A DNA stretch of 64,000 bases from Chlorops oryzae (GCA_020466095.1 CM035808.1:46902893-46966892), one strand, 5' to 3'; counted from the first letter of the stretch, positions 11,132 to 23,044 are shown. The notes: generated from the letters alone by a model not told the origin. Numbers and translations: made by a program.

Positions 11132-11528
11132 TAACCTTTTTGTTAAGAAGGACTATTATAGGTTTTCTTCTTTTTTTTTGGCTTTGGCCCGGAAAGCATT
11201 TTGAAGTTTGATATTCAAAAGGATTTCGGTCGGTGATTTTCTGAATGCTAAAAAGTTTTTAAATACCGTGGACCATAGATTCGGAAACACTGATTTAAAC
11301 CATATAATTTCAAACGAAGCATTTCAGAATTCATTTCAAGTTCTAAATTTTCGGTTTCAGAAATCGTGATGATTTGAGATCAATATTTGTTCATCATTTT
11401 AACACGGAATAGACAACTCGTCAAAATTATCTTTAAGATGATACAGTAAAAATTAAATGGACCCTAAGCCCAGTCTTGGCATAAAGGTTATTTCATTTTC
11501 AAAATTTCCAGGTTTGAATTGCAAGTTA

Positions 11529-12107
11529 AGGCTGGTCTCCAGTTCCCCAAGGAATGAAAATCTCCATATAAAAAAAAGCCAAAGAAATGCTTAAGAAATA
11601 TTTCTTCAAGAAATTTTCTGCATGCAGTCCCCAGTTCGGCAAAAAAGTAGTACATATTTTAATACGTTTTTTTGACATAAAATGTGTACGGTAACCCAGG
11701 CTATCAGCAGAAATAATTGCAAATGAATTGTTTCTTGGAGAAATTTTGACAAGTGAGGTAGGTCAGTTGTGATTGTATAGAAATAGTGCATCCATTTTTC
11801 GGGTTTTTTCAAAAAACATGGAGAAAAACCCCAAAAAAACCAAAACGCTTAATAAATTTCTCAAACGAGAATAAACGCGAATTAATATCGCTTGTTAAAG
11901 AGAGTAGAAGAATTTGCGCGCTTTTTATTCTGATCGTTTATAATCGCGCCTTTTTAATTTCTGTGTTTCGTTTCACTTTTTGGACGCATGTGACATATGA
12001 CAGATTGCCTCTGTTGCACTAAAAAGTTCTGTAGTACTACCTTTTTTCCTCGGAGAAAAAAATAGAAAATTTCTGCTGACATTCCTTACCGAACTGGAGA
12101 CCAGCCT
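11529..12107 (+). mobile_element. Harbinger-like TIR element
   Basis: Inverted ends AGGCTGGTCTCCAGTTC at 11529 and its reverse complement ending at 12107, flanked by TTA (11526-11528 and 12108-12110), the PIF/Harbinger target size and sequence. The ends carry further inverted similarity (GGAATG, TTTCTGC). An inner frame from about 11786 includes NFSNENKRELISLVKESRRI, reminiscent of the Myb/MADF-like second protein of Harbinger elements, but is short and broken. There is no transposase. Confidence 0.75.
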
Positions 12108-12152
12108 TTAATCAGAAATCTGTTATTGAAACATTTCTTTGAATTCTATAGC

Positions 12153-12738
12153 TAAAGGCCTATACTGAGATATGCAGTAAGTAAAGTGCCCATAAGAAAC
12201 AAATGCACAAGAAAAAAAAAAAAACGAAAAGTATTGAATACGCAGGGTTGCATGAGACTTTTCGCCTTTACTTCGCAAGAGAAATGAACATGGTTTCTAA
12301 TGCAAAGTGAAAGCGAGTCCAGCTGATTGTTGAATTGATTTCTGAAAACAAACATGGAAGCCGACTTCGAAAGTATAAAATTGTTGGCATACTTCGAAGA
12401 ATTTAAGAAGCGTAAATAGAGTTGTCTCTCTCACACTTTGCGAAGTTAAAGCGAACAGGATTCTAATGGCCAAGGTACAATAGTCCGAGACTCACGCGTG
12501 CAACACTCTCTGCCTCGCTCTCCTTCTATATCATTGTATCTCTTTCTTCCACTCTCTCCCGCACGCTCGTATTCCATCGGACTATTGTACCTAGACCTTA
12601 ATGTGCAAGAATTTACTGCACATCTCAGTTCAAGCTCTAAGCAATTGTAAAAAGCTTACTTCGAAGTAGCTTTCGAGTTCTGTTACATGAGCTTTATAGA
12701 GGCGCTTTACTTACTGCATATCTGAGTATGGCGCATTA
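12153..12738 (+). mobile_element. TIR element with 38-bp ends
   Basis: Arms 12153-12190 and 12701-12738 are inverted repeats with about six mismatches; the shared core is AGATATGCAGTAAGTAAAG. About 590 bp, with no transposase. It contains the nested MITE at 12464-12600. The superfamily is unknown. Confidence 0.7.
12464..12600 (+). mobile_element. 137-bp MITE nested in the 12153-12738 element
   Basis: Inverted ends share AGGTACAATAGTCCGA (left at 12473, right ending about 12590), with imperfect outer 9 bp. The centre is CT-rich. Confidence 0.75.
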
Positions 12739-15700
12739 CAAGAAAAATATATTCCCTTGGATTATGCTACAAATAATTTTACGTACAGTAAAGCAATATT
12801 CATTTCTCTCATTCCACTTTTTCGGATCGAAAGCATTAGAAGCCATTAGTTGCCATTAGGAGCCACAAAAGCCATTGCGTATTATGGCAAGGAACAACAA
12901 AAAATAAAATCGGAACAATACGAATGAAAGTGTAATGGCAACGACAAAATGAAATCAAGCAATTACAACGTTTTGTTCAGAGCGAACACAAAATACAGAC
13001 AATTTTTCTAAAAATAGAAACATATCGAGAAAAAGTTGTATGCAAAGGAGTTCGTTTGTTCGCGGCGTTCGAATTTACAATTAAATTGAAAAGAAATCCA
13101 AATGGCGGTGTTCAATCCTTCAAAATTTCAACGAAAGTAACTTAAAGAATTCTACGTTCATTAAATTGGTCTTATTTTTGTACTATCGCCGGAGATTCGA
13201 AGGAAATCAAAATGCTTTTGAAATGCACAAAAACAAGTTCTGGTTCCAGTCCATCAACAACATTTATACATCGTGGAACAGGTTTGTACACAATTTTCGA
13301 GATTATAATTTCTTAATTTTTTTTCTTTTATTTTGATTGGAGTTTAACGGAGAAACGGAAAGAGAAAGCCTAAAAGATATATTTCACAGAGTATATTCGA
13401 GACGTTTTTTGGGATGTAATTCATTTTTGATTTGACTTCTTATTGGATATATAGGGGTCTTTTGTTGTTCGCAAAAGATGAAGGCTGTTTTGATTTGATC
13501 AACTGAAATGCGCCTGTTTTGTGAATAGAATTTCGTACAGAATTCCTCTACACAATGTCCGGTTTTCGTAAATTATTAATCTTCAAGCAATTGTAGTTCT
13601 TAGAACCATCCTTTTTGTGGATGCCAACAGGTAGCCATAATGAAATGTCTATAACAAAAGAATATGCTTTCAACAATCGCCATGACAACGTTCAAAATCT
13701 CCTCCCAAGTGATTAAAAAACATTTTCCCCCGGACGTCTTAATCCTGTTTAAGTACTTTAATTGCACATAATTACTTTTTGAGCCGAGAGTCCAACTCAA
13801 GAGCTACTAGTAGACGCGCAAATACAAGACTTCTCTTAGGCACGCGTAGGCGTAATTGTTTCTAGAAAGCGTTTCATTGTCACGCGTACCGAATTAATTC
13901 AGTTTGAAATGTTGCTGCAGCAATTAATTCGAATTCTCATTTAATAAGTAATGCTTAAGTTGCTGGATTTCGATCGCGTGTAAATGCTTCTCGATAATTA
14001 AAATCAATTTGTCTGTCGATTTTGGACAACGTTCTATTTTTCCGACTCAAAAGTCGCTAATCTTCGAATTAAGCCGAATTGTTGAACGTTTTGTTTTTCA
14101 TTATTATTGATGTGCTTTTTCTTTTTGTATTTTCTAATCAACTTTAAAATTCAGCTTCCTATAATATTGTACTCTTCAAGTCAAAAATTCGATAAGGAAT
14201 ATTTGAAAAACAGTCTTAAGCATTCGGTTGTTTGTTGTTTGAAAATTCCCATTGACATAATGTGTATGCACTTAGCCTTACGTTAGCGTTATCAAGTCGA
14301 TCTTCCTCATAGTCAGCCGATTTAAAGCATGAATACCTATCACGTTTTCGGTGACTATGACTATCAGAGCTAAAAGCCGGATCAAAATCTATGGCCTTAG
14401 AGAGACACTTGCTCACCGACCACGAACGACCTGCACCACGTCCGCCATAATTTTTTTGATATTTTTATTTATTTATGTTAATTTATATTATAATTAACCG
14501 CAATCAAAGGTCGATAGTGATGAGTATGTTAGATAGGCATTTTCTAGAATCTACAGTAGTTATTAAACTCTCTGATATATAATTGTGTTGATTTTGCTCT
14601 TAACTTCGTGAAGATTTCCTTAAATAATGAAAAACCCCGGTGGCAATTATTTCACGGGAACTGTAAAGAGTAATTTTTTTTCTTTTAACCCCAAGCTTAT
14701 GTAAACAAATGTATTCCAGGAATTTAACGGAAACTGTTGCAATATACATAGTTTAGTCGAGACTTCTTACTTTTGATAACCTTTTGATTTTTTCGGCTAT
14801 GTCTGTAGGTATCATTCATTATCATATATCTTATTTTCTTATATTATAGCTAAAGTACTTGTAGGTCTCTTTTGAACTTAAAACGTTACTATCGATTGTT
14901 CTTCACACGTACCTGTGGCGCTTATTTAATCATAATTATGATTAAATAAGTGTGAGTTGTTATTGTTTGCCATATAAAATTTTGTCATTCATCTGTCGAT
15001 TCGAATAAGTCAAAGCACACATGATGAGGGAATTAATTTTCTAAGAAAAAAAAAAAAACCAAGGAATTGCGTAAATACTTATGGACTGTTCAATAAGTCA
15101 AGTGAAGCTAATACAACATGGGCCCAATGAATGCCACTGAAGGGCTTATGAATGATATTTGAATGATTCGATCCAGTTCCGAGCGGTTTCCATTGAAAAG
15201 AGGAAGCAAAATTTTATACAGATAATTCTTATGTACTTTCAAAGGCCCTTTTCTCTCTCTCTCTATCTCTCTCTGTCCATCTCTTCTAAAATATAAATAA
15301 AGAATCAAACAATATATGTATTTTCGATTGGAGTAAAGTATTTTAGCTACTTCACTTGCGTGTCTCGATGCACTTTAGAACAATGGCCGATCGTCGTTGT
15401 AAACAAATTATCAATTGCAGCAATTCAGTTGCACGATAAGTTACGAAAGTTATTACATATTTACGTGTTCTCTCGCCGAACACACACTTCTATTGATCAT
15501 TGTCGATTTGCAACATTCTGCATAATTTGTACGAGGTCAATTCAAATGATACCCACACTTACGTGTATACCGACGTATGTAACTAGTGCGCTATCCGAGC
15601 AATTTCTTTTATAAGTTTGCTCACTCAAAGAAATTTTAACTTGTCGCCAATGAGAGATAAACATAATACGAGTAGACTTAAAATAAAATATAAAAAAAAA

Positions 15701-16494
15701 TTATTAAAAAAAAAAATAATAATAAAATAAATACTCATAGAATAGAATAAAGGCGGGCAATATAACAACTACCTTCTGGAATTCTTAGTGTGTTCGTTTG
15801 TTTCTTTCGATAACAAATTAATTGATATTTTATTTGCCGGCATTACGTTGCAGTTTTTCCCCTAGAAGCATCTACATTGCATCTTGTGTATATATGGATG
15901 TACGTACGTATCGATTGCTATGTACTTTGTGCTCTGTTAATAGCGAGAGTGAATTTCATGGAATTGACGTAGAACCATTTCTAATGAAGCGCTATATAAC
16001 CCTCCATATAACCGAACATTGCAATTGTTGTGACTCAATTGTTTGTTTTCTCAATTGAACTTGTTCTGCGTGGAGGAAGAAGGGATATACCATGTTTGTG
16101 CGTTCATTTGATTATTCGAAAATTGTCAATGTGGATAAGAAATTTTGTTATTATTAATTTTATTTAATTTCAATCACTCTTTAGTTGCTATATGGAAGGA
16201 AAATACACTGAGGCTCATAGACCTTACCCTTACAAGAGACTCAGAAGCGGATAAACTATTCCCTTCAACCATTTCAAAATTAACTATCTTCTACGTTTTG
16301 TCGAGAATTAATCTCAGATCTAGTCGGCTTAGCAAATTAAAATCGGATCTAGTTGGCCAACTTTCCTTTCGGCATAGTCTGGCACCCGCCTTCGCCCCTG
16401 ATTGCACGAATTGAACAAATCGCTGACGACACAAGACTAAAGCATAGGTGGAAACGATGGAAAATCCATACAAATGTCGTAAGCTTCACGCACG
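12739..16494. other. AT-rich non-coding stretch
   Basis: There is no supported exon. Short frames are scattered without codon bias or splice context. Features seen: a near-palindrome at 14920-14948 (ATTTAATCATAATTATGATTAAAT-type, arms only), a CT-rich run at 15252-15275 and polypurine runs. It is probably intergenic. Confidence 0.5.
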
Positions 16495-17200
16495 ACACTC
16501 TGCAGGACAGGTCATTCACGAAGTCATGCATCCCAAGTATAGAGGAAGTCCTTCATTGCTGGCCTTGCGTAATGCAGTCCTGAATATATTCTTAAATTTT
16601 TTTTTTTTAATTTTAAAGCCTGCTTCATTAAATGTAAATACAGAGTACACTCGCCTTGCGGACACTCCTTCTCAAATAGTTCCCTCTTACGAAGACACCT
16701 CTGTTATACCGTCGGCAGACGTATATAGTTAATCGCGATTAAATTTTTTTAATCCACTTTACCAAACAACCCTGACAGACGACAAATGGTGGATTAAAAA
16801 ATGTATGATCAAGCAACCAGCTTTTTTTATGTGTCAACAATTTTGATTCCACTCAATTAAATTTATTATTTAAATTCTATTTGACAGCTATCACCAAGGT
16901 TTCTTTGTCAAAAAGAACGATTATGAATATAATCGCGCTTCTAAAAGTTCGATTAAAATGGAATTGATCCTACTTTTATCTATACATAATTCATCTTTAA
17001 TCTGCAAAACGGAGATAATCGCGATTATGCTATACGTCTGTCTAGGCTATTAGGCCTACAAATTTTTTGGTCCCGAAGGTGTCCGCCTGCTTCATTAAAT
17101 GTAAATATATGACAGCGATATTTGAGGTTTTACTAATACCGATGTCGTCGAAGACTTCATGAACGATTCTGTCTTGAACGAGCGAATTCCGAAAGTTTCC
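16495..17200 (+). repeat. dispersed repeat, copy A (inverted to copy B at 21.3-22.4 kb)
   Basis: Shares, in order, GTCATTCACGAAGTCATGCA, GCCTGCTTCATTAAATGTAA, CTTGCGGACACTCC and CTGTCTTGAACGAGCGA with the reverse strand of 21290-22371. Each copy carries a different later insertion, so each is an empty site for the other. It contains a pogo-like segment starting at 16641 (CAGAGTACACTCGCC). Confidence 0.85.
16707..17049 (+). mobile_element. Harbinger-like MITE inside repeat A
   Basis: 343 bp flanked by TTA (16704-16706 and 17050-17052). The ends share CAGACGTATA, followed on both sides by AATCGCGATTA in inverted orientation. Repeat B (near 21450) has the uninterrupted CTCTGTTAGGCC, which is the empty site. 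No coding capacity. Confidence 0.85.
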
Positions 17201-17754
17201 CTGAAGTTTTTTGGAGTTTTAAACTTTCAAATGATAGTCTTTATGAAGGATTAAACCTTGTTTATGAATGCTGCCGGGCATTCTTTCCAATCATTGCCGG
17301 GTATAGAAGAGAATTATCTTAATGTCTGAATGTAAAATTATAATTTTGTGTGTTTTTTAATGATAGATATATTATGTGTTTTGTGTTATTGCACTGGCGC
17401 ACAAACGATACTCATTCCGAAGTGTTAATTAAAAATTTTTATTTTTTTAATTATATTAATTGTCTACCATATTTGCTTGCATTACGGAAATGCTTGCATA
17501 TAGGTACATATATATTTTTTTGTTTTTTTTATTTTCTTTTCTTCTTTTGTTTCAGTACTCTTCAATTTTCTGGAGTATATCGATTTGCTCCAAACAGTAG
17601 AGAAACTCTATAGATATAACGAAAGGACAACAAGTCTCTTTATGGAATATTTTTTGTTTTTCTAGGGTTTTTTTTTGCAGTTCATTTAGGGACCCTCTTT
17701 TCTGACTTGGGAAGGGATCAAGTTATTGAAGTAGAAGACAAATCGTTCCGTTCT

Positions 17755-17990
17755 GTAGATTCTGTAGGATATTAAAATCGACCCTTAGGGTCGTAGTCTT
17801 CAACTCGGTTTAAGAACTTCGAAGTTTTAAATACTTTCAGATATATTCTTTCAGTCTTCATACCAGTTTAACTCAATCAAATACCTTTGTTTTATTTGAA
17901 TTTTTCAAAAATTTTCATATAAAATTAATAAACCTGGTTTGAACTCTCCCGAAGCCTATGATTTGAAAGTTTAAACCTTGAAAAAGTTAA
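17755..17990 (+). repeat. dispersed repeat, copy related to 48.6-49.1 kb
   Basis: Shares GGTTTAAGAACTT, CCAGTTTAACT, ATACCTTTG and TTCAAAAATTTTCATATAAA in order with 48640-49080, where a MITE interrupts it. Confidence 0.7.
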
Positions 17991-17998
17991 AATCACCT

Positions 17999-18262
17999 TA
18001 TTACCTGAAGAAGATGAGGATGGTAAATGAAGATTTCTTTAGGCTTTGTAAGTCACATCAGCGTACAGAGGAGCATGTCCTGTGCACATATCCCGCTGTG
18101 GCCATGCGTAGACTCACTTGCCTAAGGGCAAGGATATTAGGTCCTCAAGCTATTAGTAACTATAGTCCATTGGAATTTCTGAAATTCATAAGTAGTTTCA
18201 CAACCTACTATAAGGGAACAAGAGCTACACAAGAGACCTTTTGGGTCGTGGTGCTCTTATAG
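17999..18262 (+). pseudogene. non-LTR retrotransposon ORF2 C-terminal fragment
   Basis: The frame reads FFRLCKSHQRTEEHVLCTYP, then a run of arginines and leucines (AMRRLTCLRARILG), then SPLEFLKFISSF. This is the layout at the end of I/Jockey/R1-type LINE proteins (Cys, E-T-x-EH-hydrophobic-LC, CPA, R...LG, then a short helix). One usual cysteine of the CxxC-type pair is absent and the CPA has become YPA. No reverse transcriptase sequence is found upstream. A dead remnant, 5'-truncated. Confidence 0.6.
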
Positions 18263-18484
18263 ACTCCATATTAACAATAATTATAATAGTCTGAATTGTA
18301 GTTTTTATCTCCTTTTTATTTTGAAATTTTTTGTTTTCCATCATCAAACGAATCAAATACAAAAATAATTGGCTTTGATTCCATTGCGAGAGTCTTTAAC
18401 CCATTATAGACCACGTCCAGACCGGGGTCGAATTTTTTTTTTAAATTTTGAATCACATGGGTTGTATTTTATGATTCGATAGTA

Positions 18485-18732
18485 TGTAGGTAGGTTGAAG
18501 TATCTGCCACTTAGGCCGTTAATCGGCCCATTGTGATACCAAGGAGGTTTTCTTGTGTTTGTGTGAGTGTATGTCTTATTATGTAGAGTGCCCCTAACAT
18601 GCGATTTCTTGAAAAACCAGTACTAGGCTTAAAACATTACACTCCGTTTCGCCTGTGCCGGGAATTCGAACCTCAGACCCTGGGATCAAGAGGATAGCAC
18701 GCATCCCCTTCCTTATCCCAGAGCAACTGACT
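18485..18732 (-). mobile_element. SINE family 1, full-length copy
   Basis: 248 bp on the - strand, flanked by CGATAGTA direct repeats (18477-18484 and 18733-18740). The 5' head is tRNA-like, with a box-A-like TTGCTCTGGGATAAGG and box B GGTTCGAATTCC. The tail is (CTAC)n, seen as GTAGGTAGG on the + strand. A 5'-truncated sister is at 41323-41524. It is non-coding and depends on a LINE for mobility. Confidence 0.88.
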
Positions 18733-18740
18733 CGATAGTA

Positions 18741-20475
18741 AATTTAAAAAAAAATTTTTATTTTGTTAACCCCATTCAGAGATATGCCCTATACGAAAAA
18801 TCGTACGTTGAACGTCCATTTCACAGTAAAATATAATAAATTTCGATAACTATGATACACAATTTATTAGTTAATTTTTTGTTAAATCTTGTCTCAGTCT
18901 TTGTTAACAAAAATTACTGTTGCTTTTTCAGAAACAAATACAAATTTCTCCCACTTTTCTAATATAGTAAAGCAGTAAAGGGTTAATAAATTAATTTACT
19001 TCGAAAAAAAATTCTCCACATATTTGATACATCATGCAATAAAGGGTTAAACGCCATATTTTAGCATTTTATTAAGTAATTTCACTGTAATAGTAATTGA
19101 CGAAGCTTAAAATTGTGTAGCCTATATAGTACAGCGGGCGCAAATGGGTTAAAAAATAAATAGTTACGGAAATCCTTCCCTGCTTCGACTCCGTCTTTAA
19201 AAGACATTGTATTATTTTTAATAAAAAGTTCTAACTCCTACTATGTTATCGGACATATGTACTTATAAAAAACGTTTTATGGTTTCCTAAAAATATCTAT
19301 TTAAAGATAGTCATCAAATACCGCTGCTCGTCATTCGGATTATAACGTGACATGTTTGAAAAAAAAAAAAATAAATAAAAAAATTAAAATTTGTATGACA
19401 AAATCAGGTGAACGAATGACAGGCGATTATGGTTGGACGTCGCTGTGAATGAATTCCAATCAGACGTAGGCATTTCATAATTCAAATGTACGTCAATCAG
19501 TGGGATTATTTTTACAACCGTCTTTCAAACGTGTGATGATGATTTATTGACAGTAATTTTGAATTTTATCATTTTCATATTCTTATTAAAATAGTTGTGA
19601 AATTAATAAATCAAAGCACAAGTACTTCAGGCGAGTTTTTTCGGAATTAGAATTAAAAAAAAATATTTTTTTATGATATAAAAGAATTTGGCCACAAAAA
19701 AATCAATGAAAAACTTTGACCTACCTTATTTTTCACAAACAATATGTAAATGATATATTTTAATTATCTGAAAGTGCGTCACTCGCCAGTCAATGTTCTT
19801 TAAAGCTGTTCTTAATTTTTCTTTCTTCTTCTTCTTCATTCGTATAAAAATAAGTTCGAATCGATCGAACAAATTCAAAGTTATTAACATTTAAAAATAT
19901 TCATGACGAGCTCGTTAGCATAAATAACGTTCAAAAAACAGCTTTCAATAAGATTTTGAAGCAAATCAAGTACGAAAAAAAAAATCTCTAGACAAAAAAT
20001 TATTATTTTTTTTTAGAACTGGTCCATTTGTTGTGAAAGCATTCGATTGTGTGTAGCACAAATTTTGTTGATGTTACTTTTGAATTGTCCAAAAATTGCG
20101 TTTTACGGATTTTGTTTAGAAAAAATCGAAAAGCGTGTCTTTCGTTTTGCTAGACTAAATTTAGCTTTAAATAGGAAATTAATGACGTTTTTTATGGCAA
20201 GCGAAAAGAAACAGTGGATTAAAATCCGATTTCATTCCTTTAAACTATAATCAAAATGTAAATATTGCAGAATAGAATTAATGCGAGTGGAGATCAAATC
20301 GGAGATTGTTTTTGAATAAATATAATATATACCTACATATATTTATATTATTTTTATCAAAGCAGTAAGGATTAGTTAGTCTTGACTGAACGTACATAAC
20401 TTAAGTTAACTTTTCTTTGGAAATTATTCTCTAGATTCCTTACGGGGAACAGAAGAGGCCCAACCAGCTGACTGA
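18741..20475. other. AT-rich non-coding stretch
   Basis: No supported gene, RNA or element with clear ends. Homopolymer A/T runs and short accidental frames only. Confidence 0.5.
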
Positions 20476-20479
20476 TTAA

Positions 20480-21203
20480 GTAAAGAGGTTGTCTCATTGA
20501 GCAAAAATTTTTTTGCATTTTTTGTTGAATATTTTTATAGCTTGGATATTTGAGAACATCGTGCTAAAAGGATTTTTTGAAATTCGAAATAGTTTAGAGG
20601 ATATAGCCTTCTTTGTCGAGCAATATCTGCGCTAAAACGAGTAATTTTAGCGTTGCTTCAAACTTTAAACGCATTTATCTCGAAACGACTTTTTTTTGAA
20701 CTGGCTGCCACGATTTCGCCAGTTCAACTGAACCGATTTTAATGAAACAAAGTGGATTCAACGCAAAATTGTCACCATTATTGCGTGAACCTCAATCATA
20801 ATTAAAAATTTTTTTTTACTATTTTGTTTTTTACACTGAACTACAAAAAATATACCCGAAATCGATTTTTCATTTTTCAATGGCCGCCATTTTGTAAAAA
20901 AAAATCCAAAAATATTTTGGAGGTTCACGCCATAGAGACATCTATATTGATTATAACCCTGTTTTTTCCATTTCGGTCAACTTGGAGACCTGGAATCGTG
21001 ACACTACACCTTATTTTGAGCATCCACTTTGGCGGCCGAGAACTTTTTTGAACCACCCTTACAAAAAAATAAATTGCTTCTTTATTAGCTTTCATTCATT
21101 CCTAATACAATAAAAAAAACTAATTTGAAAAAGCTCTTTTCTTTTTCTGTCAGAATTTTTTTTAAAAAGGTCCAAAAACAGCCTCGCGAAGGAGACAACC
21201 CCC
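20480..21203 (+). mobile_element. TTAA-flanked TIR element
   Basis: Flanked by TTAA (20476-20479 and 21204-21207). The subterminal sequence GGTTGTCTC (20488) is inverted as GAGACAACC near the right end (21192). About 724 bp, with no transposase frame. The TTAA target suggests a piggyBac-like mobiliser, but the ends are only partly conserved. Confidence 0.5.
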
Positions 21204-21393
21204 TTAAGTCAAAAGTTGTGAAGGTCCCCTTTGGGCCTTCAGTTTTAGTTTCAAGTTGAGAAAATATTTTCTAGGAGGAAAATTAAAATTGTGACAGAGC
21301 TTACTAATGTGTACCCTTTCGGGAATCGCTCGTTCAAGACAGAATCGTTCATGAAGGCTTCGACGATATCGTTATTACTAAAAACTCAAATAT

Positions 21394-21569
21394 CAGTGTA
21401 GTCTCTTTTAAGCGGACACCTACGGGACCGAACAATTTGTAGGCCTAACAGAGGTGTCTTCTTAAGAGGGAACTATTTGAGAATCATGAACACTTAAGCA
21501 TATCCAAAACGTGTCCGTTCAAGAGGGGTGTCCGCTTAAGTGGAGTGTCCGCAAGGCGGGGGTACACTG
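21394..21569 (-). mobile_element. pogo/Tigger-like MITE
   Basis: Inverted ends CAGTGTAG and CAGTGTACC, internal repeats of AAGCGGACAC type, 176 bp. The motif set (CAGTGTAC plus GGACAC) also occurs at 16641 and 38613. The TA target is imperfect on one side. Confidence 0.65.
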
Positions 21570-21605
21570 TATTTACATTTAATGAAGCAGGCTTTAAAAT
21601 TAAAA

Positions 21606-22272
21606 ACAAGTAAGAAAGCTAAAGTCGGTCAAGCCCGACTTTGAAATACCCAGCGTCCCGACATTATGAGCGCACTATGTTTTGCTTCTCTATTTGTGGG
21701 CGTGGCAGTGGGCGGGCTACATAAATTTTTGTTCCTACACCTTTCATTTGCCTTGGTCAACCTATGCTGCGAATTAGAAGCTTCTACGCCTTTTACTTCA
21801 CAAGTTACGATAAGCCCTTAGTTTTGGGCTTATTTGTGGGCGTGGCTCGAGGAAAGCGGCGTCCATTTTTTGCCAGGATATGTCTCTTTTCGTTGTTTAC
21901 AAGTACACGAAATATCAATGGAATTTGTTGAGTGGTTCGCAAGTTACAAGCATTTTACTGAAAACACATTATATTCATTTGTGGGCGTGGCAGTGGGCGG
22001 ATGTCTCCCATTTTGACTTAGGATCATACTCGGATCCCGATATACCTGTGTGCCGAATTTCGACTTGATTGGTCCAGCCGTTTCGGAGGAGATCCGACCA
22101 CGGACGGACGGACAGACGGACAGACGGACGGACGGACAGACGGACATGTCTAAATCGATTCAGTTTTTGATCCTGATCATTTCTATATATATTTGTCTAT
22201 ATCTCCGGAGCTTAATTCTCCCTGTTACAAGATTTGCACAAAACTAATATACCCCGCTTACGCTGGGTATAA
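21606..22272 (+). mobile_element. hairpin-ended dispersed repeat with GACGGACA array
   Basis: Starts ACAAGTAAGAAAGC, followed by the hairpin AAGTCGG...CCGACTT and ATACCCAGCG. It ends with CGCTGGGTAT as the inverse of that motif. The middle holds GGGCGTGGCAGTGGGCGG and a (GACGGACA)n run at about 22094-22145. Boundaries are fixed because repeat A lacks this insert. Similar copies occur at 29597-30352, with fragments near 30440, 34465 and 40025. It is widespread in flies. The class is unsettled (Helitron-like or SINE-like). Confidence 0.75.
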
Positions 22273-22780
22273 AAAAAATTGTAAGAATATATTCAGGCTT
22301 GCATTGCGCAAGGCCAGCAATGGAGGACTTTTTCCATACTTGGGATGCATGACTTCGTGAATGACCTCTTTTTCATTCATAAAAATATGAAAAATCCGAA
22401 CGGATTCGATCCGTCGGAATACATAGTAGGCACAAGGGCAATTCTATAGGAAACTGTCCCACCCGCGACACTCGAGACAGCCATTCTGAGCAGAAATTGT
22501 GTAATATCAATGCATAATTGTTAAACGTTTTAAAAATTTTAGATCCTTCAGAATCAAGTTATTTTTTTCAATTATTATGAGCTATAACCAAAAGAACAAA
22601 TAAATCAATAAAATATAAAAAGTGAAAAAAATTAATAAAATAAAATATAATAAAATAAGTTAAATAAATAATTTTAAAAAATCAACAAATAAAATAAAAA
22701 ACTACTAAAATAACTTAAAAAACAAAAAAGTAAATAAATAAAATAAATAAAAAAAAGACATAAATAAAAAAAAGTTAAAT

Positions 22781-23044
22781 ATTATTTTGGGCTTTTGGTC
22801 CCTCATTTTTCACTTATAGCAAAAATTTATTTTTCATAAATTGCCGAGAAGTGTGGAAAGCCGATACGACCGGTTTCGATCCCAGCTTACAGGTTCATCG
22901 TCAGGTATCTTTAACCAACACCTTAGCCACTCTGACCACCTCAGCGATGTGAGGTAGGTCGGCGAAATTGTGCATATATATATATATGCACCATTGGCGT
23001 GCCCAATATAAGTGAAAAATGAGGGACCAAAAGCCCAAAATAAT
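22781..23044. mobile_element. TIR element with 38-bp perfect inverted ends
   Basis: 22781-22818 and 23007-23044 are exact reverse complements (they begin ATTATTTTGGGC). The 188-bp interior contains a box-B-like GGTTTCGATCCCAGC and a (TA)n run. Confidence 0.88.

Larger units (their letters stand above)
21290..22371 (-). repeat. dispersed repeat, copy B
   Basis: Reverse-strand counterpart of 16495-17200. It is interrupted by the hairpin-ended repeat 21606-22272 and carries a pogo-like MITE at 21394-21569. Confidence 0.85.
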
